From Vitellaria paradoxa (taxonomy: Eukaryota > Streptophyta > Magnoliopsida > Ericales > Sapotaceae), in NCBI GenBank assembly GCA_019916065.1, contig CM034242.1, positions 11,786,879 to 11,850,878 of the forward strand: a DNA stretch of 64,000 nt, in the 5' to 3' direction. A program made the translations under genes and the position numbers. Of this stretch, positions 12,726 through 24,560 are shown piece after piece (position 1 is the first letter of the stretch; every line of letters starts with the position of its first letter). Below the pieces are notes generated by a model. It was given only the letters and a program-made list of their open reading frames with translations. It was not told the origin of the DNA and made no database searches.

Positions 12726-15700
12726 TGGCAGACACTGAAATCCCGAAGAAATCCGGTGACTCGTATATCGATTCTGACACTATCCTCACCGAACTACTTA
12801 CCACAAAAATGACCGAAGCTTTATCCAAAGCTTAGGCCCCAATCGTGACTCACGAAACCTCCGCTGCCCCGATTGGCATCAAGTTGGATGGTCCCAACTA
12901 TGCTCTCTAGTCCCAAGTTGTCGAGATGTACATCTCTGGCAAAGACAAGTTGGGATACAATAATGGTGATTTTCCCCAACCACCCCAGATTGATCCATCC
13001 TTCTGCAAATAGCGTACTAACAACGCTATTGTCAAAGGATGGCTTATCAACTCCATGGATCTAGCGTTAATTGGCAACTTCATCAAATTTCCAACAGCAA
13101 AATTGGTCTGGGACTTCATTACTACCACCTATTTTGATGGCAACGATACCTCTCAGGTCTATGACCTCCAGTGGCATGTTACCTGTCTCTGACAAGCGTC
13201 TGGCTCCGTGGAAAAATATTACAACGACCTGCAAGGACTCTGGCGTGAGATTAACTTTCGTCGCCCAAATCCTATGGAATATGCTGTTGATATACAGCAC
13301 TATAATAATCTCTTCCAAGAAGAACGTGTTTATGTTAACACGTTCTTCTTGGATGGTCTTAATGACAGATTGGATAAGATCCGCGAAGATGTGTTGCAGG
13401 TGCGTCCTTTTCCTATAGTGGAACAAGCATACGCCCATGTCCGTAGGGAGGCTATCCAATAGGCTGCGATGACTATTGGCAATAATGAAATCAACCCAGG
13501 GGCAGTGCTAGCTTCAAGAGGCCTCAGGCTAGGACTGTTTGCTTCCTCTGGATCGACTACTCATGGCAACGAGAAATCCACCGCCTCCTCCAAGGCTGAG
13601 TTTCAGATGGTGTGAAGTGTTCTCGTTGCGGAAATACAAAACATACTCGTGAAGATTGTTTCTAGTTGATTGGGTATCCCAGTTGGTGGCACGACTTACA
13701 AGCCCGAAAAAAACGAGACGCTATTGGCGTTGATGGAAGCACAGGTAAAGCTGCTATAGCAGCAGCCGAACCCCATCTTTCTCTAATTCCACCAATAGTA
13801 CCTCTTCAAATGGACCCCTCTCCAATAGATCCAGGTAACCTTGGGTATGCTTTACTTGGTCATCACAAAGATGCGGATAGTAGTGCTTGGTTCCTTGACT
13901 CTGGAGCCACGAAACATATGAATTTTGATGCCTTAGATTTTTCCCAGTATTCTTCTCCGAGACGCACTAGCATTGTGAATGCAAATGGAGTAACTTTACT
14001 AGTCATGGGAGCTGGATCTGTGACATTATCACCGTTTCTCTAATTAAATAACACTCTATTTGTTCAATCTTTATCACATAAATTGTTATCTGTCAGTCAA
14101 GTTACTACAGATATGAATTGTGTGGTGCTTTTGTATCCTACTTTTTGTCTTCTTCAGGATATTCTCACCAAGGAGATAATTGGGCGTGGTACTGAGAGGA
14201 AGGGGGATTATATCACATGGACAATTTTAGTGTAGGCCGTGCGCATCACATGCATCCTCCACTTGGGTCTAAGGAACAACAGATTTGGCTATGGCATTGA
14301 CACTTGAGATGTCCATCATTCAGTTATTTACGGTATTTATTTCCTTATCTATTTTCAAATTTGCTAAATTCTAATTTTAAATGTGATACTTGCATTTTAG
14401 CCAAAAGTCATCGAACTACCTATTCATTAAGTATAAATAGAAGTGACATTCCTTTTGTTTTGATTCATTTTGATGTTTGGGGGCCCTCCCTTATATCTAC
14501 TGTAACTAGCATCCGTTGGTTTGTGATATTTGTCGATGACTGTACATGCATGACTTGGCTTTACTTGATGAAACATAAGGATGAAGTGCTAAGTATATTT
14601 CAATCATTCCATGTTATGATTCAGACATAGTTTTCTGCAAAGATTCGAATTTTTCACTCTAACAATGGTTGTGAATATGATAATCAACCCTTTCAAGCCT
14701 ATTTCCAACAACATGGCATTATTCATGAGACCTTATGTCCCCGGACTCCTCAGCAAAAATAGGGTTACGGAGAGAAAAAAATAGGCATATTCTTGAGACT
14801 GCCCGTGCCCTACTACTTGGAGCTAATGTACCGCATCGGCATTGGCCTGATGCTGTTGCCAATGCCGTATACTTAATCAACCGCCTACCTTCAAAGGTCT
14901 TAAAGTTCTAGACCCCACTACAATCCCTGTTAGCCTCAGTCACTCTACCCATGGCCCTAATGCTCCCTCCTCGAATTTTCAGCTGTGTGGCGTATGTACA
15001 TCTACATAAGAACCAGCACACTAAACTAGCCCCATGTGCCCTTCGGTGTTTCTTTTTGGGGTATGCAGTGCATCAAAAAGGCTACAAGTGTTATGATCCT
15101 GTTACCAAGCGTACTTATGTGACTATAGATGTTACATTTCTGGAATCTAAACCATTTTTTCCCCTTCAGCATCCAATTTTTCTCTTCAGGGGGAGACAAC
15201 AGATGAAGAGTTGAATTGGTTGAGTTTTGATTGGCTTGAAGATCCAAATAACGCAACAGTGGTTGGTGATGAATCAAATGGTTGCCCAAACATATCTTCT
15301 GAACCAAATGTGCCTTTAAAGATTGAGTCCACACCATCGAAAGTAGAAACAGTATCCCTAAATCCCTCAGTACTGTAGACCCATCTCCTAATAATACTCT
15401 TGAGGTAAGCAATATCTTTACACCCTCATATTTGAATGATATAGATACTCCTATTGGATATACCCTACCTTTCAAGCAGAATTGTGGCAAGCTACCAAAT
15501 AGATACTCTCCTGACATTGAAGAACGAAGGTCAAGATATCCAATTGCTAACTATGTTTCCACCAAGAAGCTACTTGAAGCCCTCAAGACATTTGCACATG
15601 AACTTTTCTCGTGTCATATTCCTACTAATGTCCAGGAAGCATTGGCAGATCCAAAGTGGACTCAGGCCATAGAGGAAGAAATGGGGGCTCTACTGAAGAA

Positions 15701-17150
15701 TCAAACATAGACTCTGGTTCCATTACCAAAAGGAAAGAAAACAGTAGGATGCAAGTGGGTTTTCTCCATTAAACACAAGGCAGATGGATCTATCGAACGG
15801 TATAAGGTAAGGTTGGTGGCAAAGGGATACACACAACATATGGCGTAGATTACCAGGAAACTTTCTCATCGGTAGCCAGGCTAAATAAAATCAGAGTTCT
15901 GTTATCTCTTGCAGCAAACTTTGATTGGCCATTGCACCAGTTTGATGTAAAAAACGCATTTCTCCATGGTGATCTTGAAGAGGAAGTCTACATGGATATT
16001 CCTCCAAGCTACACTACATCTTCAAAAACTAAGGATGTGTGTAAGTTAAAGCGAGCACTGTATGGATTAAAGCAATCACCTCAAGCATGGTTTGGGCGGT
16101 TTAGCATGGCAATGAAAAAGTATGGCTACCAACAAAGTAATTCAGACCATACATTATTTTTAAAGCATCAATTAGGCAAAGTAACAGCTTTAATTGTATA
16201 TGTCGATGATATGATTATCGCAGGAGACGATATAGAGGAAATTTCTAAGCTTCACAGACAATTGGCAACTGAATTCAAGATGAAGAATCTAGGAGGACGC
16301 AAATATTTCCTGAGAATCGAGGTTGCTAGGTTAAGGTAAGGTATATTTTTGTCTCAGCAGAAATATATACTAGACTTGCTAATTGAGGTAGGGATGTTGG
16401 ATTGCAAGCCAGCAGACACTCCAATTGTTCAGAATCACAAGCTTGAAGAATATCCAAGTCAAGCGCCAACGGAGAAAGAAAGGTACCAAAGATTAGTTGG
16501 TAAACTTATTTATCTTTCACATACCCGTCCAGATATTGCTTACGCTGTTAGTGTCATTAGTCAATTCATGCATTGGCTTAGCAAGGATCATATGGAAGTA
16601 GTGATTCGGATATTACGATACCTAAAGTCCTCTCCTGGAAAATGGCTCATGTTTTCAAAAAAATAATCACCTCAAAGTTGTTGGCTATACAGATGTAGAT
16701 TGGGCAAAGAACACCACAGACAGAAGATCTACCTCGGGCTACTTCGTGTTTGTTGGGAGAAATCATGTTACATAGAGAAGTAAGAAGCAAAAAGTAGTGG
16801 CATTATCAAGCACTGAAACAGAAGGAATGGCTAAGGGACTTTGTGAGCTTCTCTGGTTAAAAAGACTTTTGACCGAAATTGACTTTGCCCCTACTTCCAA
16901 AATGGATCTTTTCTGCGCTAATACAGTTGCTATCGCCATTACTCACAATCCTGTCCAGCATGACTGGACCAAACATGTGGAGGTGGACCGACATTTTATC
17001 AAAGAAAATGTCAAAGCTAAAATAATTCGGTTTCTATTTGTGAAGTCCGAAGACCAACTGGCAAACATCCTTGCAAAGACTGTATCAAGCAAGGATTTCT
17101 ATAACTCATTAGACAAGTTGCGCATCCAAGACTTGGATGCTTCCACTTGA
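12726..17150 (+). pseudogene. Copia gag-pol polyprotein relic
   Basis: Opens at ATG 12726 (MADTEIPKKSGD). Landmarks: UBN2-type gag; zinc-knuckle (CSRCGNTKHTREDCF, ~13619-13663); protease active site WFLDSGATKHM (~13890-13920); integrase zinc region (CDTCILAKSHRTTY, ~14380); RT with QFDVKNAFLHGDL (~15936) and an intact YVDDMIIAG (~16200); RNase H (LSSTETEGMAKGL, ~16803); stop at 17148. The frame is broken by many stops, most at positions where Gln (CAG) or Trp (TGG) is expected, plus small indels. It cannot make a polyprotein. Confidence 0.9.
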
Positions 17151-17157
17151 GGGGGAG
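17148..17157 (+). promoter_or_regulatory. Polypurine tract of the Copia element
   Basis: TGAGGGGGAG abuts the 3' LTR start TGTTGGCATG at 17158. It is the usual position for the plus-strand primer. Confidence 0.8.
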
Positions 17158-17331
17158 TGTTGGCATGAGTTGTCAATTAGCGAGATTACATGAGCCACAT
17201 TTGTAAATCCCTTCCATCATGGGTCATGATTTTAGCCATAGTATATGTATAGCCAAAAATAGGGTTACAAATCCAGTTATATATATCATTGTACAAACAT
17301 TGAATCAATATACAAACACAAAAATTTGACT
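17158..17331 (+). repeat. 3' LTR of the Copia element
   Basis: 174 bp, from TGTTGGCATG to TTTGACT, followed by the CTCTT target duplication. Same length as the 5' LTR. Confidence 0.92.
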
Positions 17332-17619
17332 CTCTTAAACCAAATCAATTTAATTCTTAAATTTAAAATGTGTTTCAAACACAAAATTTTATTTACCAAA
17401 TCCATTTTTATTTTAAAATCAAATTAATTCTAAGAGAGAATTTGACAACAGACCAAATGGAAAACTGGCCTTACCAATAGGCTATTGTTTTATTTAACCT
17501 ACTCACAGTAACTGTTAATGAATCTGCCGGCCATTTTTTTCCCAGGTTCCCTTGTATATATTGGTGCTAACAATCTGTTAAACGAACCACAAAGAACTCA
17601 GCATTTCTTTATCTTATGG

Positions 17620-18245
17620 TTATTAAAAGACTTAAATTTTGGAGAGAATACGAGAATTAGCGTTGTCGAATTCTAGAATATTTGCAAGCCACCTTTGTTC
17701 AGTGATGAGGAAATGCCCCCTCCTTAAATGGAAAGCCAGGTATGAATTCAATGCTTCATATTGTAACAGCAAACTCATTGGTGCAAGGCCGTTCAATCTT
17801 TCAGCCCAGATCGAGGGAGTGAAATCCGAGTTGCCCAATGATGAAGATGGACATGGGATTCGTACAGTAAGCACAGCTGTCGAGGCATTCGTGAAGAACA
17901 CAAGTGTAGTTGGAAATACTAAAGGCACAGCAGTTGGGATGGCTCCTAAAGTTCACCTGGCAATTTCAGAAAGTGTGCTTTGGATCGGACTGTCTAGGGA
18001 ACGATACACTAACTAGGATAGATGCTGCTGTTGAAAATGGTGTTGATGTGCTCTCAATCTCTCAGGTTGATGATTCTCAACCCTTTCTTGGAGGACACCA
18101 CTGCTATAGTCCGATCCTTTGCAGCTATTCAAAGAGGAATATTTGTAAGTTGTTCTTAATCAAACGCAGGCCATTCTAGAAGTTACCAATCAAATGAGGC
18201 TCCATTGATTCTAACCATTGGAGCAAGCACAGTTAACAGAAACAT
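17620..18245 (+). pseudogene. Decayed subtilase fragment
   Basis: Translated pieces match the subtilase catalytic domain in order: SDEEMPPP, SKLIGARPFNLSAQ, DEDGHGIRTVSTA (the His motif HGTHTAST degraded to HGIRTVST), GTAVGMAPKVHLAI, then in other frames DAAVENGVDVLS, AAIQRGIFVSCS and [14 protein letters not shown]. Several frameshifts and stops; neither end of a gene is present. The residues between the Asp and His regions differ from the 8765 gene, so this derives from a separate, more diverged subtilase and is not a copy of the neighbour. Confidence 0.85.
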
Positions 18246-18510
18246 TCAAGACACAGAAAAGCTACGTGCTAGTGTTTGTACAGGACATTATTTGTGTTGG
18301 CAATCCACCAGAGAGTACTTTATTTGTAAGTTCTAATTCGTAGAGTTTCAAATGACGCAATGTTGTCCAATGAGTCGTAAAATTCAAGTCAAAGGTTCGA
18401 ACATCGCTAAAGATTATTTGGACACTTTATTATTTCATTAGAAGGATGTTTGAGTGAGGAATTCAATGATGAAAGGTGTAAGAGTTTTTAGAATCTGAAG
18501 GAAAAGAAAA

Positions 18511-19363
18511 TGTGTTGTCTAGTGCGCTTCGCGAGCAAGTCGCGACTCACGAGCATATCACACTTGCGACCTACCAACCAAGTTTGCCAATCAAAAATTG
18601 GTGTACTGCATGAGTAGTTCACACCTACAAGCTACCAGCCAAGTCTGCTAATGAAAAACCAATGTACTTCGAAACAAGTTATTGGTAAGTTGCACTCACA
18701 AGCTATCCGCAAGGTCTGAGAGAATTTCGCCCCTATTTTTCTATACAGTGATTTTTTGCTATTTTTGAGCCTTTTCTCCACTTATAAATTTTCTCAAAGG
18801 TTCCCTAAAACTTAAGCTTTTTTCCAAAACCTAATATATCAATTTTTTGCAAGGAAAAACACATTTGAGGCAATAATCCGTTTTGATTATTAGCCTTTTC
18901 ATCAGACTTCTTTAACAAAAATCATATGCCTTTAAATCTCAGATCTAAAGTCGTCTACTAGATTGAAAGAGCACTTCTACTATGGTTGTAGCAGGTTAAA
19001 GCTTCATGGAAGAGCTACATTGCGGGTGTCTAACAAGCAAAGATGGGGAGATCTAAATCAAGCAGATCAATAGGAGTGTTGATTGGGAAAACTTGTATTC
19101 TCTTGGATTAGATCCTTGTAACATTTGATTCATAGTAAAAATTTGAAGTCTGTTCTGTGTTAAGGATTTAGGGTTTTCCTCATTAGTTTAAGGAGCTTCC
19201 GTAGTGAACAATTGTGGGTGTTCTTGTGGATTATTTGCTTGTTTTTGTTATTAGATCTACAAATCCTAGCATCTATTTTTGGAGTGAGATTTGTAGATTT
19301 GAGTTTGGGTTATTCTTTTAAAACTTATTCATGTTAGGTATTTGCATAAATCGTGAATTTTCA
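18511..19363 (+). repeat. Probable 5' LTR of a degraded Copia element
   Basis: Starts TGTGTTGTCTAGTGCG and ends GAATTTTCA, followed by ATTAATATCAGAGC, which resembles a mutated primer-binding site, and then by gag-like sequence. No second LTR is seen in the window, so limits are inferred. Confidence 0.5.
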
Positions 19364-20367
19364 ATTAATATCAGAGCATGGTCACTCAATTTTGTGTTTA
19401 GATTTATTCTAATAGTAAGATCCGATATTTACCCATATGGATTCTCAAAGAGTACGCATATTTGTGATTAAAGGATGGGTACCACCAGTTTTAAGCAATA
19501 CAAAATAATACTTATAAACTTCAAAAGAATTGGACTATAGGTGAACTAGTCTCTATTAGGCGAAGTAACAAAGTTTTAAATGCAACCTTTTGTAGTGTAT
19601 CACAAGATGACTTTAAACAAATCTCCAATTATGAAATAGCAAAAGAAGGAACCAGCACTGTTACAGTTGCTAAATTTTAGCGACTAACCGCATTTTTTAG
19701 ATGATTCTGAGTGTCTAATAATGAAAAGTTTGACCAATTCTACATAAAATTATGACATATTGAACTCCTCTGCTAATCTTGGGAAACCAATTCCTCAATC
19801 AGGAGTTGCGAGAAAGATTTTGAGATCTCTTCTTGATTGTTTCCAACCAAAAGCCACAGCCATTGAAGAAAGTAAAGATGTGGACCAAATGAAAGTGGAA
19901 GAATAAGAACATCTTTTCAAACATTTGAGAGCAATATGGTTCACAACATGAAGAATAAAATCTACATTTGGAAAAGAAGATGAAAAAAGTGATATACCAA
20001 AGATAAGTGCTAGTAATCTTATGTTGCTTGTGAAAAAGTCTAAAAGGTATTCAAAGAAACCTTTTCCAAAGAATTCTTCTGGGTTAAAAAGAACAAGAAA
20101 CAACTTGGTAAAATCTCCAAATAAGATAAGAAACTGGAAAAATTAGGAAAGAAGCAGTGTTTTGAATGTAAATGATTTGGGCACACTGCAATTGAACGTG
20201 CAAACAGGAAAAGAAAAAATGATCAAAATGTACTTGTTATTTCATGGGACCAAAGATGATCATGAATATGAGGAAGAAGAGCCAATAGACGCAGAAGACA
20301 TGTTTCAAATGTCTTAGCATTTGCCACTTCTATGGATGAGTCCTCTACAAAAGTAGGTATGAATTTT

Positions 20368-20397
20368 TGATGAGGACATTATCTAAATTTTTATTTC

Positions 20398-20428
<31 letters not shown>

Positions 20429-20743
20429 TTTATTTTTATTTTATTTATTATTATTTCTATTTTTTATTTTATTTTACTTTATTTTAGGAAGTTTGTTGAA
20501 AGTAGAATTTTTAATTTCCTTGTACTCTTGATTTGATATTATTTTTAGCTATCTTTAAAAATTTTTGCCTATTTATAGGATTGGATTGTTAGGGTTTTGG
20601 GAGACTTTTGGAGATTATTGAATAATATCGGTGGCTGTGTTTTCCCTCTCTTTCTTCTAATTCTTTTTCTTTTCGTCTCTATTTTCTTCTTTCTTTTGCT
20701 TTCAATCTCTTCTTTCTTTACTTTCAATTGTTGTTCTGCATCA
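20368..20743 (+). repeat. 5' LTR of the gag-only element
   Basis: 376 bp. It opens with TGATGAGGACATTATC and a (TTA)n tract, has CCTATTTATAGG and TTGTTAGGGTTTTGGGAG blocks shared with the 3' LTR, and ends TTGTTCTGCATCA. Confidence 0.88.
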
Positions 20744-20916
20744 ACTTAGTATCAGAGCGAATCCCTGGTGCAAAAAAAAAAAAAAAAAAATCAAAAAAAT
20801 AAAATCACTGTTTTTAGCCGTGAGAAAACCCTAGCCGTAGCCGCTGCCGTAAGCGTACGCGTCCTCACCCTCAAAACCTTCGTGTACACTTTCGTGCATT
20901 TCCGGCTACACCAATC

Positions 20917-21115
20917 TTCGGCGACGTACACCACCGGAATCGCCTCCCTCCGGCGACCTCTCCGGTGACTTTTTCGGCGACCGGCCGCAACCTTCGGCAA
21001 CTTTTTCGGTGAACTCCGGCAAAGTCCGGCAGCACAACCTGCCTCCGGCGAACTCTCAAGTGACCCCGGCGACCTCCGGCAGCTTTCCGGCGAACCTCCG
21101 GCGACTACCGATGAA
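20917..21115 (+). other. CCGGC(G/A)-rich leader of the gag-only element
   Basis: A GC-rich island in an AT-rich region, with about ten irregularly spaced CCGGCGA/TCCGGCA motifs between the primer site and the gag start. No credible protein on either strand; long reading frames here arise from lack of A/T stops. Probably 5' untranslated leader of the element. Confidence 0.5.
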
Positions 21116-21556
21116 CTCCAGAACACTCTGTCAATCTATTTTGGCAAATTTCAAGTAACAAGACAGTCGACTACTTATTCAAATGTTTCAAAAGTGAACA
21201 CTTTACATAGTTTAAAGCAAAGGTTTGGATTAGGTACAATTCTTTTATTGTTAATTATGATAAATGCTTACGTCATATGGCAGCGTGAATTGCATAAATT
21301 TGAAATTAAACCTTGCCTATTTGTTTCATTTATCCTACTTCCTATTTCCTTTTGAATTTAGTTAATTGTTGCCCATCTTAAAAAAAAAAAAAAAAAAAGT
21401 CACTCATCGATTGCTTGCCTAAATTATTTGTTGAGTTTCATTTATTAGATTCGTTATTCCTATAAGCATATTAGGATTTTATATTTTTATTACTTTCTTT
21501 TTCAATTTTCTTTAATATCAGCATTTAAAAAAAAAATTTACTTCTGTTCTTTTGCT

Positions 21557-22200
21557 ATGAATTTCGAAAACCAATCATATTGGAATAATAAAGTAGGACT
21601 TCATTCTATTCATCAAACTTACGTCAAAGATCCTCCCTATTTTAGTGGTACTATCGATCCTCATAAGTTTCTTAATTGGGTAGATGATATTGAATACATT
21701 TTTGACTATCACGACCTGTCTGATGACCAATGTATTCGTCTAGCCAAAACAAGATTGACCAATTATGCTAAAGAGTATTGGCAAACAGTTGAGTTATACC
21801 ATAGACATGTTACTCGATGGGCCTTGATGAAACAAATTTTGAGTGATCGATTTGTTCCTAAAAGATTTATAGATAAGGCATGGTCTCAGTTAATGCATCT
21901 TAAATAGGAGAATTCTTCTGTTGATTACTATTTTGATCACTTTAAAACTCTTAGGAAGTGGTCTAATTTTCAAAATGAGCCTTGTGCTATCAGTAGATTT
22001 GTCCTTGGGCTAAGACCTTGCATCCGTGAGGTAGTTCAGCGATACACTCATAAGACATTAAATGAAACTTATTCCAAAGCTTTAGAAGTTGAAAAATCTT
22101 ATGAATTTGAGTCTTATGAGTCTATGTCAGAGTCAAAGTGCCCTATACAAACCATTGAGTTACAACGTCTATCTCCTAAACCTAGTGCCCCTATTGTTTC
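21557..22200 (+). pseudogene. Ty3/gypsy-type gag (retrotransposon gag domain), broken
   Basis: From ATG 21557. The pattern DPPYFSGTIDPHKFLNWVDD, then AKTRLTNYAKEYWQ and DRFVPKRFIDKAWSQLMHLK, is the capsid-like retrotrans_gag domain. A TAG at 21905 interrupts it, then it continues in the same frame (DYYFDHFKTLR, RFVLGLRPCIREVVQRYT). No zinc-knuckle was seen. Would form the particle protein of the element if intact. Confidence 0.8.
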
Positions 22201-23080
22201 TGTTGACACTTGTGATTCTCTTATTGATTCTCCTCTTTTGACATTCGATTATGACAAGTTACCAAATTCTCAAAATGTGTCTGAAGTGGTTGAATTGGTT
22301 CCACTGTCATCTTACATTGATTTTGTTGGTTTATTTGAGGACATCATGAATAATGATCGTCAAGATTGCATAGACTCTATCATTGGTGATAGTTATTTTT
22401 TCAGGGGATATTATTTAAACATCTCAAGAGTTTTACTTAGTGACTTCATCAGTTGAGAGTTCTTTGAGTCTATATCCCAGTTATTTTTCCATGAGATTAC
22501 TCAGTTGCATGAATCCTCCTCATTTCCAGTGTATAACAGAGGCATTCTTGTATACATTGAACAATTTCTCTTACAAGTTATGCGTAGCATCTCTTACCGC
22601 AATTCTATTGATATCATTGAGTTTCTAGCAATTTATTCTTCTTTGAGGGATTCTAATTTGACAAGTTCATTTGCATCATCCCTCATCATTTTTTCTCAAC
22701 CATGTATTCCACTTTTTTTTGATAATGCTGATATTAATTGAAAAATTGGATTGAGTAATAATTATTATAAATTTCCTACTTATGTTATTGATGAGAATAA
22801 AAAATTTAATGGATGTAACTTAATGATGACTTATGCATTGCCTACTTACTACCCCATATCGTCTTGCCAAAATTTGCATGCCGAAAATGTTGGGCCATTC
22901 TATATCCTTTGTGATCCTAGTCCCAATGCAATTTTTTTCACTTTGCCATGTGATATGAGTTTTGTCGTAATTTGGCATGTGGAGAACTTGTTATCTTGTG
23001 GAGGCATCTTTGAGCCTCAAATATTGTCTACAGGTTATAAAGATATTTTTATGCCGATTCCAGTTCCTCCACCTTTTTAG
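22201..23080 (+). pseudogene. Unrecognised coding region downstream of gag in the gag-only element
   Basis: Reading continues after gag for ~290 codons with few stops (near 22455 and 22740), at least one frame change, and an ending MPIPVPPPF-stop at 23080 just before the 3' LTR. Composition is protein-like (rich in Ser, Phe, Ile, Asp; phrases such as VELVPLSSYIDFVGLFED and PFYILCDPSPNAIFF). No polymerase, protease or integrase motif is visible. I do not recognise the family. Confidence 0.45.
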
Positions 23081-23219
23081 CGGTACCTATCTATGTTCGA
23101 TGTTGAGGATCTCATTTTCCTTCAACTCCAAAGATGTCTTGTCAAGTGGAAAATGCGACATGATAACAGTGCCAAGTTTTCAACTCGACGGAGTCTAGTT
23201 CTTCTCAATCTGGGAGAGT

Positions 23220-23577
23220 TGATGAGGATATCATCTAGATTTTTATTTCCTTTATTATTATTATTATTATTTTATTTATTATTATTTCTGTTTTTTATTT
23301 TTATTTTTACTTTATTTTTGGAAGTTTGTTGAGAGTAGAATTTTTAATTTTCCTTGTACTATTGATTTGATATTATTTTTAGCTATCTTTAGAAATTTTA
23401 GCCTATTTATAGGATTGGATTGTTAGGGTTTTGGGAGACTTTTGGAGATTATTGAATGATATCGGTGGCTGTGTTTTTCCTCTCTTTCTTCTAATTCTTT
23501 TTCTTTTCATCTCTATTTTCTTCTTTCTCTTGCTTTCAATCTCTTCGTTCTTTACTTTCAATTGTTGTTCCACATCA
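23220..23577 (+). repeat. 3' LTR of the gag-only element
   Basis: 358 bp, TGATGAGGATATCATC to GTTCCACATCA. It is preceded by a purine-rich TCTGGGAGAG. Differs from the 5' LTR by a shorter (TTA)n run and scattered substitutions. Confidence 0.88.
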
Positions 23578-24560
23578 AATTTTTAAATGATTCTAATCAT
23601 GTTGAATCTGATTTAAAAATGAAGATTTTGACTAATTTTGAAATGAATTTTCAAGAAGAGTATAATTTGCTACAAGATAAACATGATGAATTGTACACCT
23701 AAAGTATAATTCTAGCAAAACAGAAAGCCAAAACGATTTCAAAACTGAACTTTGTTGAATTTGAAAAGGAATAGAGTTTGAAAATTCATCTTCCTTTTCA
23801 AATTCAAACAATCACAATGATCAACTTAAAGGTCATAACTAGTTTGGAAGAATTAGTGAAATTTTTGAAAAAGCATAGAAGTGAGCCAATCATGTATAAC
23901 AAGTCTCTTGAAGAACAAGTTAAGAAACTAAATGTGAAACTTTCAAAGGCAAATAAGTCAATCATAAAGTGGAATTCCAGTACTAAGAGCCTTGAAGACA
24001 TTTTGGAATCTCAAAGGTATGCCAAGGATTCTATAAGAATAGGATATGTTGGAGGAAAGTCAAAGAAAGCGAACCTCTCTGAATTTATCACTTCATCCTC
24101 AAGACCTTGGAGAGAGAACTTAAAGCCCAAAAAAAAAAAAAAAAGGAAATAATGTTAAAGCTTCAAGGTCTCAAGGTAAATCTGTGAACACTTTCAATAA
24201 TGTGCTTAGGATGCATGTTGATAGGAGACCCCCCTTATGTTTCCACACATCACAAATAAATTTGTTCCAATTTTTCATCATTGTGGTATGAAAGGGATAT
24301 AAGATCTTATTGTCATAAATTGCATGGTATCCTAGAAATAATTTTGGGAGCGTGTCTTTCATATAAACTCAACCTAATTTTAAGAAACCTTTTTTGTGTT
24401 TTATGGATTCTATGACTTGGTTAAAAGGTTGGGATTTTGAATAACGAATTGGTTATGTTGACTCCAAACCATGAAATGAAAACTTCCATGAATTTCAATC
24501 ATATGAAGTTTAAAGATATCTTTCCTAAGACTAAACGTATGAGGGTTAGGAAGACCATAG

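Larger units (their letters stand above)
12474..17331 (+). mobile_element. Complete-structure Ty1/Copia retrotransposon, coding-dead
   Basis: A 4,858-bp element with two 174-bp LTRs, a primer-binding site, gag-pol remnants in Copia order (gag, protease, integrase, RT, RNase H) and a polypurine tract GAGGGGGAG just before the 3' LTR. CTCTT directly flanks both ends (12469-12473 and 17332-17336), a perfect 5-bp target-site duplication. The LTRs differ at about 15 of 174 positions by eye, mostly transitions, so insertion is not recent. Many in-frame stops make it non-autonomous today. Confidence 0.95.
20368..23577 (+). mobile_element. Gag-only non-autonomous LTR retrotransposon (TR-GAG-like), nested
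   Basis: A 3.2-kb element with LTRs at 20368-20743 and 23220-23577, both TGATGAGG...CATCA (a 5-bp terminal inverted repeat). AATTTT flanks both ends (20362-20367 and 23578-23583). The 5' LTR is followed by TTAGTATCAGAGC, a mutated initiator-Met primer site. The interior has a gypsy-type gag and a downstream region of unknown nature, but no protease, integrase, RT or RNase H. It therefore depends on another element's enzymes. It sits inside the older Copia gag relic. Confidence 0.85.
19440..24560 (+). pseudogene. Degraded Copia gag/early pol relic, interrupted 20368-23577
   Basis: The left part (19440-20367) carries decayed gag signatures: VLNATFCSVSQDDFKQISNY, an IEESKDVDQMKVEE-like stretch, and a zinc-knuckle remnant (CFECK...GHTAIEC, ~20160). 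The right part (23584-24560) continues the same gene with a Lys-rich coiled-coil-like stretch (EEQVKKLNVKLSKANKS), YAKDSIRIGYVGGKS, and a zinc-knuckle-like FHHCGMKG remnant (~24275). The gap is exactly filled by an LTR element. Many stops and frameshifts; integrase, RT and a 3' LTR are not found. Confidence 0.75.

Noticed and set aside
15026..15517. 163-aa minus-strand reading frame
   Set aside because: Antisense to Copia integrase/RT linker; shadow of the element.
20791..21126. 111-aa minus-strand reading frame
   Set aside because: Open only because the CCGGCGA-rich leader lacks A/T stops; Arg/Ser-rich shadow with no domain.
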